A stretch of 64,000 bases of DNA, taken from NCBI GenBank assembly GCA_964399195.1, contig CAYNPY010000007.1, forward strand, positions 10,418 to 74,417, in the 5' to 3' direction. Positions 58,202 to 64,000 of this stretch are shown in pieces. Positions within the stretch are counted from its first letter, which is position 1; every line of letters begins with the position of its first letter. Made by a program: the position numbers and the translations under genes. This DNA is from CAINDZ01 sp964399195. GTDB lineage: Bacteria > Krumholzibacteriota > Krumholzibacteriia > LZORAL124-64-63. The notes beneath the pieces were generated by a model. The model saw nothing but the letters and a program-made list of their open reading frames with translations. It made no database searches and was not told the origin of the DNA.

Positions 58202-60076
58202 TCAGCCGCCGCAGCCCTGACCGCGGGCGCCGATGACGCCGCAGTCGTAGATGTCGACGCGGTTCTCGGGCAGGCACGGCGAAGCGGCCGACGGGCTGAT
58301 GCCGTCGCCGCACAGCAGCGGGTCGGCGACCAGGTTCCCGCCCAGGTCCACCGCGCCGAACGGCAGCGCATTGCCGCCGCCGTTGCCGAACAGCAGGCTG
58401 CAGCGGGCCTCCAGCACCGCGCCCGAGCCCGTGCCGGAGACCACGGCTTCGATCCCGGCGCCCCCGGCGTTGTGGGCGACCAGGTTGCGGGCGAAGGCCA
58501 GCGTCATCGGGTAGGCCAGGCGCAGGCCGCTGCCCACCGGCGCCGAGTTGGCGACGACCGAGCAGGCCTCGATCCAGCTGCCGTCGTGCAGCTGCGCCAC
58601 GTAGAGCCCGCCGCCGCGGTCGAACGCGGCGTTGTCGTGGACGAGCGTGCCGTCCATCTCCAGGCCGACGTTGGCGGCATAGATGCCGCCGCCGGCGATG
58701 TTCGCCGTGTTGTCGCGGATGACGCAGGCGCTCAGGCTCATCACCGGCTCGCTGTTGACCAGGAAAGCGCCGCCGCCGTACTGGGCGGTGTTGTCCTCGA
58801 GCAGGCAGTTCTCCAGGCGCGAACCGCCCTGCCCGCCCATCCACACGGCGCCGCCCTCGACGGCGGTGTTGCCGCGGAAGACGCAGTCGCGCACCAGCGT
58901 GTCGGTCAGGTGCAGCGCGATGCCGGCCCCGGCCCAGGGCGGCCCCAGCTCGCCGGAGACGCCCAGCGCCACGCCGCCGGTGAAGGTGAAGCCCTCGATG
59001 GTCACGCCGGCCCAGGTGCGCTCCTCGCCGGAGCCGAAGGTGCCGCCCTGCACGTACAGCACGCGGCCCTGCCCCTCGGCGTCGAGGATCGTGAATTCCG
59101 CGCCGGCCTCGCCGCGGATGGTGAAGTCGGTCTGGTCGCGCAGCACGATGAACAGTCCCTGCACGGGATCGCCGTCGCCCTGGTTGGTCCAGGTGTAGCG
59201 GCCGGGCGCCACCAGCACGACGTCGCCGGCCACGGCGGCGTGGATCGCGTCGTTGAGCTTCGCGTAGTCGCCGCCGCCGTCCTCGCGAACGTAGAGGGTG
59301 CGCATGGTTCCCGGCTGCACGACGATGGTGTTGGACAGGCCGGAGACCAGGCCGACGTCGTCGACGGCCTTCACGCCGACGTGGTACGACTGCCCCGGCT
59401 GCAGTCCCTCGATGGCCACGACCAGCTTGGCCGGATTGGGGTGCGCCACGGGAGTCGCCGTCACCGGGGTGGCGGCGGACCAGCCGGCCTCGTCCAGAGG
59501 CGACATGGAGTAGCGCACGTCGTACGCCGCGGCGCGGCCGTGGACGGTGTCGTCGCCCGCCAGCGACCAGGCCACCGAGACGCCGGTCTCCGTGCCGGCG
59601 TGCTGCACCAGGTCCAGCACGCGCGCCGGCCGCGTGATGTCGGGCTGCGACGCGGCGGTGCCGACGGCCGGCGGCGACGGCCGCGACCAGGCGCCGTTGC
59701 CGTAGCGGGCGGACAGGCTGAAGGCGTAGGTGGCGCCGGCGGCCAGGCCGCCGACCGTGTGCTGCTGCCGCTGCCCGGCCGGCTGCAGCGCGGCCGGCGC
59801 CGTCGCCGGCGTCCACGCCTCGCGGGGCAGGCCCTCGTTGCCGAGCGTGACGTAGCGCAGGTCGTAGGCCAGCGCGCCCGCCTTGTCGACGTCCGCGGGC
59901 ACGGTCCAGGCCAAGGTCACGCTGGTGGCCGTGCCGGCGACGACCTCAAGGTCGGTGACCTGGGCCGCCACGCCCGAGCCCGGGCCGGCGGGATCCCCGC
60001 CGCCGCCGCAGCCGGCCGCGGCCAAGGCCAGGCCCAGCGCGAGGCCCGGCGCCAACATCGAGATCGCCCTCATCAT
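58202..60076 (-). CDS. Lipoprotein with fibronectin III domains and a right-handed beta-helix
   Basis: 624 residues. The lipoprotein signal ends LALAAAGC, then a Gly/Pro spacer. Two fibronectin III-like domains follow (about 40-140 and 150-250; GLAAGATYAFSLSARYGN, GLQPGQSYHVGVKAVDD), then a parallel beta-helix of right-handed PbH1 repeats (VRDCVFRGNTAVEGGAVWMG, LENCLLEDNTAQYGGGAF, DNTANIAGGGIYAANV). The C-terminus DCGVIGARGQGCGG is Cys-bearing. The GGGG spacer after the lipid Cys suggests outer-membrane surface display. Two tandem ATGs are possible starts. No catalytic site was recognised; polysaccharide binding or lyase activity is possible. Confidence 0.85.
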   Translation of the reverse strand: MMRAISMLAPGLALGLALAAAGCGGGGDPAGPGSGVAAQVTDLEVVAGTATSVTLAWTVPADVDKAGALAYDLRYVTLGNEGLPREAWTPATAPAALQPAGQRQQHTVGGLAAGATYAFSLSARYGNGAWSRPSPPAVGTAASQPDITRPARVLDLVQHAGTETGVSVAWSLAGDDTVHGRAAAYDVRYSMSPLDEAGWSAATPVTATPVAHPNPAKLVVAIEGLQPGQSYHVGVKAVDDVGLVSGLSNTIVVQPGTMRTLYVREDGGGDYAKLNDAIHAAVAGDVVLVAPGRYTWTNQGDGDPVQGLFIVLRDQTDFTIRGEAGAEFTILDAEGQGRVLYVQGGTFGSGEERTWAGVTIEGFTFTGGVALGVSGELGPPWAGAGIALHLTDTLVRDCVFRGNTAVEGGAVWMGGQGGSRLENCLLEDNTAQYGGGAFLVNSEPVMSLSACVIRDNTANIAGGGIYAANVGLEMDGTLVHDNAAFDRGGGLYVAQLHDGSWIEACSVVANSAPVGSGLRLAYPMTLAFARNLVAHNAGGAGIEAVVSGTGSGAVLEARCSLLFGNGGGNALPFGAVDLGGNLVADPLLCGDGISPSAASPCLPENRVDIYDCGVIGARGQGCGG

Positions 60077-60206
60077 GGCTTCCCTTCCCGCCCCTGGGTG
60101 TTATGGCGCGGACCGGGACCGTGCAGTCGCCGCGGCCCCGGCCCCGTGTGCGGTCAATGTCCGGAATCGCGCCCGGCTCGTCAACCGCCGGAGGCGCGGC
60201 GACCGG

Positions 60207-60764
60207 TCAGGGCCACAGCCAGCCGAAGATGCCGCCGGTGAGCAGGCCGTAGATCAGCGCATCCAGCAGGTTCTTCGCCGTGGCCTTCCAGTCCTTGTGC
60301 ATCCAGATCGACTGCGGCACGCCGCCCAGGCCGTAGGCCATGAAGGCCGCCGTGCCCGCCACGCGGTGCACCAGCAGGTAGTCGGCGCCGCCGGGCAGCG
60401 TCAGCCGCGCCACATAGGCCGTGAACACGCCCACCACGAGCAGGAAGACGAACCACTGCGCCAGCGCGGGACCCATGTTCGCCGCGCCCGGCTTCATCAC
60501 GGTCAGCAGCGCGACCGGTCCTTCGTTCCGCTTCGCGCAGAACTCGGGACTGGACATCTCCCTGGCGTTGGCGCAGTGCGGCATCACGTAGTCGCCGGGC
60601 GGCAGGCCCAGGCCGCCGACGGCCCGGCGAGCCGCCTCCTCGTCCGGCAGCCGGCGGTAGTCGCTGTTGTGGTACTGCAGGACCATGTGGATGAGCGAAC
60701 TGGCGATGAACACGGCGACAGCCGACAGCAGGATCGGCAGCCAGAGCTCCGGCAGGGTGACCAT
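60207..60764 (-). CDS. Small polytopic membrane protein of unknown function
   Basis: 185 residues with four hydrophobic segments: LWLPILLSAVAVFIASSLIH, ALAQWFVFLLVVGVFTAYVA, VAGTAAFMAYGLG and LLDALIYGLLTGGIFGWLWP. A soluble loop between the first two has two Cys (MPHCANAREMSSPEFCAKRN). GAGGAGG lies 4 bp before the ATG. I do not recognise the family by name; a similar layout is common as a conserved hypothetical membrane protein in soil and candidate-phylum genomes. The 130 bp after its stop contain nothing recognised. Confidence 0.75.
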   Translation of the reverse strand: MVTLPELWLPILLSAVAVFIASSLIHMVLQYHNSDYRRLPDEEAARRAVGGLGLPPGDYVMPHCANAREMSSPEFCAKRNEGPVALLTVMKPGAANMGPALAQWFVFLLVVGVFTAYVARLTLPGGADYLLVHRVAGTAAFMAYGLGGVPQSIWMHKDWKATAKNLLDALIYGLLTGGIFGWLWP

Positions 60765-60904
60765 GGGCCCTCCTCGGGTTCGGTGGTGTCGCGGTTGAAA
60801 ACGGATCCAGAATCCGCGGACGATGATAGCAGACCGGGCCGGCGTGTCATCGTCAACCTGGCCGCCGGGACCCGGCGCCTGGGCCACCCGCCGTTGATGT
60901 TATG

Positions 60905-60913
60905 TGATATACT
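60905..60913 (+). promoter_or_regulatory. Extended -10 promoter of the CotH-type gene
   Basis: TGATATACT: an extended -10 (TGn + TATACT), about 69 bp before the ATG at 60982. No good -35 at the right distance, which extended -10 promoters can dispense with. Confidence 0.5.
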
Positions 60914-60981
60914 CTTGCGAGCGTCAGGAGCCCGACCCGCACCGGCCGCCGTGGCCTGCTTCCGATACCTAAGAGGTTGAC

Positions 60982-63657
60982 ATGCGTTCAGTTGCCGCCT
61001 CCCTGCGCCCGACGGGACCAAGGATCCTCGGGCTGCTCCTCTGCCTGCTGGCGGCCCCCGCCGCCGCCGCGCCGGTCGTCAACGAGTACATGAGTTCGAA
61101 CACGGCCACCCTGGCCGACGTCGACGGCGCCTTCTCCGATTGGATCGAGCTCTACAATCCCGGTCCCGCCGCCTTCGACCTGACCGGCTGCTGGCTGAGC
61201 GACGACGCCGCGCTGCCGCTCAAGTGGCAGTTCCCCCAGGGCTCGGTGCCGGCCGGCGGCTGGCTGGTGGTCTGGGCCTCGGACAAGAACGGCGTGCGCG
61301 GCGGCGGCCAGCTGCACACCAACTTCAAGCTCGGCGCCGGCGGCGAGCCCGTGCTGCTGACCGCCGCCGACGGCACGACGCTGCTGGACCAGGCGCCGGC
61401 CGCGCCGCTGACCGCCGACCGCTCGTATGCCCGCACCCCCGACGGCGCCGCCGGCTGGGCGGTGTTCGTGGCCGCGACCCCGGGCCGCGCCAACGGCGTG
61501 CCGTCGACGGCGGCGGCAACGCCCCTGTTCTCGGCGACGCCCGGCTTCCATGCGGCCGCGTTCGAGTTGGCCCTGGCGACGACCGACCCGCTGGCGGAGA
61601 TCCGTTACACCCTGGACGGCAGCGTGCCGACGGCGGCCTCGCCGCTCTACACGGGGCCGTTCACCGTCGACGACCGCGCCGGCGACCCGGCGGTCCACGC
61701 GCTGATCCCCACCAACTTCATCGCCGCAGGCCACGAAGCCTGGCGGCCGCCGACGGGCGAGATCGACAAGATCACGGTGGTGCGGGCGCGGGCGTTCCGC
61801 GCGGGTCAGGAACCGAGCGCGGTGGCGACGCGCTCGTTCATCGTGGGGCCGGAGGTGGCTTCGCGCTGCTTCTTCCCGGTGGTCTCGCTGGTGACCGACC
61901 CGGTGAACCTCTTCGACCCGGCCACCGGCATCTACGTGCCGGGCGACACCTGGGACCCGGACATCGCCTGGAGCGGGAACTACTTCGAGGACGGCTCGGC
62001 CTGGGAGCGGCCCGTGCACGTCGAGTTGTTCAACGAGGCCGGCTCGGTGGTGCTGTCGCAGGACGCCGGCATGCGCATCAGCGGCAGCTGGACGGTGCGC
62101 CTGCCGCAGAAGTCGCTGAAGCTGTACGCCGACAGTGAATACGGCGACGAGAACTTCGACGCGCAGCTGTTCCCCGAGCTGCCGTACCGCTCGTACGCCC
62201 GCGTCCGCCTGCGCAACTCCGGCGACGATTGGTGCCGGCTCGGCTTCCGTGACCTGGCCCTGCACGCGATGTTCCGCGGCATGGGCTTCGACACGCAGGC
62301 GGGGCGGCCCGTGATCCAGTTCCTGGACGGCGAGTACTGGGGCCTGGCCAACCTGCGCGACGAGTACAGCCGCTTCTACTACGAGCGCGTCTACGGCATC
62401 AATGAGGAAGACGTCGTCCTGCTGGAGAACAACGGCGAAGTGGACGACGGCCCCGACGACGGCAACCTGCCCTACTTCGCGCTGCGCGACTTCGTGGCCG
62501 CCCACGACATGAACGACCCGACGGCGTTCGCCCACGCGGACTCGCTGATGGACATGGCGAACTTCATCGCCTGGTGCACGGCCGAGATCTATGCCGCCAA
62601 CACGGACTGGCCGGACAACAACGTCGTCATGTGGCGCAAGAACGTGCCGCCGCTGACGCCCGGCGGCCCCTACGGCCACGACGGCCGCTGGCGCTGGTCC
62701 ATCAAGGACCTGGACGCCTGCTTCCACTGGGCCGACTACGACGCGCTGGAGGGCGCCACCACCTCCATCGACATGCCCGACTGGGCCACCTCGCTGCTGC
62801 GCGGCCTGCTGGAGAACGACGGCTTCCGCCGCGACTTCATCAACGCCATGGCCGCGCACCTGAACACGACGTTCCGGCAGTCGCATCTCAAGCCCATCGT
62901 CGACCAGTACGCGGCGCTGTACGCGCCCGCCATCCCGGCCTGGTACGCGCGCTGGTCGGTCACGCAGGACTGGCAGCAGTGGGTGGACTGGCTGAAGGAG
63001 TTCACCGACAACCGCCGCCCCTACGTCAGGCAGCACTACCAGCAGATGTTCAACCTGCCCGGCACGGGCACCGTGACCGTCGCCGTCAGCGACGCCGCGC
63101 GCGGCAGCCTGGCGATGGGCGGCGTGGTGATCGACGCCAACACGCCGGGCCTGGCCGTGCCCGGCCAGCCGTTCCCGTTCAGCGGCACCTGGTTCCGCGG
63201 CAACCCGGTGACGATCACGGCGCTGCCGGAACCCGGCTCCGTCTTCGTGCGCTGGTCGGAGACCGGCGAGACGACGCCCGCGATCACGGTGACCCCGGGC
63301 GCGCAGGCGATCACGCGCACCGCCGTGTTCGCCGACGCCGGAGCGCCCAGCGGCGTGGGCGACGGCGTCCCGGCGCCCGCCGCGCCGCTGCACCTGACGG
63401 CGGCCCCGAACCCGTTCAACCCGCGCACCGAGTTGCGCTTCGAGCTTGCCGGCGGCGGGTTCGCGACGCTGGAGATGTTCGACATCGCCGGCCGGCGCGT
63501 GCGGGTGCTGGCGGCGGCCGACCTTGCGGCCGGCCCGCACGCCTGGACCTGGGACGGCTGCGACGACGCGGGCCGCGGACTGCCCAGCGGGACCTACCTG
63601 GGCCGGCTGCGCACGGCGGCGGGCGCGGCGGTGGTGAAGGTGCAGCTGGTGCGCTGA
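60982..63657 (+). CDS. Secreted lamin-tail/chitobiase-C/CotH-kinase protein with FlgD-type C-terminal domain
   Basis: 891 residues. Signal peptide to about 29; lamin-tail domain (30-150, VNEYMSSNTATLADVDGAFS, DWIELYN); chitobiase-C-type domain (about 175-290, AEIRYTLDGSVPTAASPLY); CotH-like kinase fold (about 300-690, LPQKSLKLYADSEYGDENF, WSIKDLDACFHWADYD, the DxD likely metal-binding); and an FlgD-Ig C-terminal sorting domain (APNPFNPRTELRFELAGG). Spore-coat CotH phosphorylates proteins; in this secreted form the activity is unproven. The NPFNP tail marks it for the same surface system as the 5336 gene. Two strong hairpins follow. Confidence 0.9.
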   Translation: MRSVAASLRPTGPRILGLLLCLLAAPAAAAPVVNEYMSSNTATLADVDGAFSDWIELYNPGPAAFDLTGCWLSDDAALPLKWQFPQGSVPAGGWLVVWASDKNGVRGGGQLHTNFKLGAGGEPVLLTAADGTTLLDQAPAAPLTADRSYARTPDGAAGWAVFVAATPGRANGVPSTAAATPLFSATPGFHAAAFELALATTDPLAEIRYTLDGSVPTAASPLYTGPFTVDDRAGDPAVHALIPTNFIAAGHEAWRPPTGEIDKITVVRARAFRAGQEPSAVATRSFIVGPEVASRCFFPVVSLVTDPVNLFDPATGIYVPGDTWDPDIAWSGNYFEDGSAWERPVHVELFNEAGSVVLSQDAGMRISGSWTVRLPQKSLKLYADSEYGDENFDAQLFPELPYRSYARVRLRNSGDDWCRLGFRDLALHAMFRGMGFDTQAGRPVIQFLDGEYWGLANLRDEYSRFYYERVYGINEEDVVLLENNGEVDDGPDDGNLPYFALRDFVAAHDMNDPTAFAHADSLMDMANFIAWCTAEIYAANTDWPDNNVVMWRKNVPPLTPGGPYGHDGRWRWSIKDLDACFHWADYDALEGATTSIDMPDWATSLLRGLLENDGFRRDFINAMAAHLNTTFRQSHLKPIVDQYAALYAPAIPAWYARWSVTQDWQQWVDWLKEFTDNRRPYVRQHYQQMFNLPGTGTVTVAVSDAARGSLAMGGVVIDANTPGLAVPGQPFPFSGTWFRGNPVTITALPEPGSVFVRWSETGETTPAITVTPGAQAITRTAVFADAGAPSGVGDGVPAPAAPLHLTAAPNPFNPRTELRFELAGGGFATLEMFDIAGRRVRVLAAADLAAGPHAWTWDGCDDAGRGLPSGTYLGRLRTAAGAAVVKVQLVR

Positions 63658-63718
63658 CGGCTGGTCGGGCTTCGGTGCGGTAACGGCTTGGTGTGTGAAT
63701 CCTCTTTGGAGGGCAGAA

Positions 63719-63771
63719 TGAGGTCGTCCGCTTAAGGGCCTTCACCGCGGGCCCTTTGGCGGACAACCTCA
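63719..63771. terminator. Long hairpin after the CotH-type gene
   Basis: A 22-bp stem: left arm 63719-63740, right arm 63750-63771, 9-base loop. Only one C-A and one T-T mismatch plus one G-U pair interrupt it; the inner arms read AAGGGCC / GGCCCTT. Without a T-tract it may be a terminator, an mRNA-stabilising end or part of a small RNA. Confidence 0.65.
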
Positions 63772-63774
63772 AAG

Positions 63775-63807
63775 TGGCCCCGGAAGAGGACAACACCCCC
63801 GGGGCCA
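63775..63807. terminator. Second hairpin
   Basis: Perfect 9-bp stem TGGCCCCGG / CCGGGGCCA with a 15-base loop, starting 4 bp after the first hairpin. Confidence 0.55.
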
Positions 63808-63921
63808 TCACACCGCAAGAATCATGACCGAACACAACGGCGCCGAACCCGGCAATGCTCAACCGAACTCGTCGGGCCCCGCGCGCGTCGAGCACGCCTG
63901 CGCGGCGTCCGGCCGCCCTGT

Positions 63922-64000
63922 TCACGGCGCCACGAACGCAACGATCCCTTCGGCCACGCCGGTCCCCGGCGTCGCGTGGAAGGAGACCCATTCGCGGCGG
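63922..64000 (-). CDS. C-terminal end of a probable secreted protein (rest outside window)
   Basis: On the minus strand the frame from the right edge to TGA at 63922 reads RREWVSFHATPGTGVAEGIV plus AFVAP: 25 residues with third-position G/C bias and a beta-strand pattern. This looks like the end of a secreted beta-sandwich protein, but the fragment is short and no domain can be named. Confidence 0.4.
   Translation of the reverse strand, partial: RREWVSFHATPGTGVAEGIVAFVAP

Noticed and set aside
1..64000. CRISPR arrays, insertion sequences, prophage, rRNA or tRNA genes
   Set aside because: No spaced direct repeats, transposase, integrase or RNA-gene signatures were seen on reading both strands; a covariance-model search would be needed to exclude small RNAs.

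Overview
The window is about 70% GC and comes from an uncultured, draft-assembled bacterium: a 100-N scaffold gap lies at 33572-33671. Two secreted proteins end in an FlgD-type domain with an NPFNP motif. Others carry lamin-tail, CotH, beta-helix or 'GIGT..P...L.V.G' repeat modules. Together with an iron-only hydrogenase locus and an NrfD-type quinone complex, this suggests a (facultatively) anaerobic member of the FCB group or a related candidate phylum such as Eisenbacteria or Krumholzibacteria. That placement is inference; there is no rRNA or other marker gene here.

Layout. 1-5.2 kb: the end of an aminotransferase, then a reverse operon of ECF-like sigma factor, Ser/Thr kinase with WD40 repeats, and nitrilase. 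5.3-7.6 kb: two secreted proteins. 8.1-14.3 kb: a nonulosonate (pseudaminate-like) sugar operon in which the PseI/NeuB-type synthase and the PseG-type enzyme are one protein, followed by a GH57-like enzyme. 14.3-20.2 kb: a reverse six-gene operon with a proline-rich protein, tetraheme cytochrome, Tat-exported 4x[4Fe-4S] protein, NrfD membrane subunit, polytopic membrane protein and SMP-30-like propeller. It has a good sigma70 promoter followed by a palindromic operator. 20.4-24.2 kb: SDR, ATP-grasp enzyme and exported amidase. 24.3-31.4 kb: hybrid histidine kinase, ferredoxin-like protein, secreted propeller, small secreted protein, patatin. 31.4-36.5 kb: small proteins and an exported aromatic-oxidation cluster (intradiol dioxygenase-like lipoprotein, two small membrane proteins, IorB, IorA). 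36.5-39.8 kb: feoB-associated protein, feoB, feoA and a DtxR regulator behind an operator. 40.0-41.1 kb: HNH endonuclease.

41.1-53.4 kb is the centrepiece. One reverse operon runs from rex (first gene) through hydC, hydB, hydA, an H-cluster-domain histidine kinase, a response regulator, a receiver-kinase protein, a HydE-HydG fusion and hydF. Neighbouring genes overlap by a few bases or sit within about 20 bp. Two Rex boxes sharing one base lie directly upstream. The cluster encodes an electron-bifurcating-type [FeFe] hydrogenase, its complete maturation set, an NADH/NAD+ sensor and a probable H2 or redox sensor kinase. The hydE-hydG fusion is the most unusual gene architecture in the window.

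53.5-64 kb: secreted protein, oligoendopeptidase F, TerB-DnaJ protein, MutM, a DsrC/TusE-type sulfur carrier, a fibronectin/beta-helix lipoprotein, a small membrane protein, a large CotH-type secreted protein, two hairpins, and the end of another probable secreted protein at the right edge.

A 14-bp palindrome (TTGCGCCGGCGCAA and one-mismatch copies) recurs mostly at the 3' ends of transcription units. No tRNA, rRNA, CRISPR array or insertion sequence was seen.
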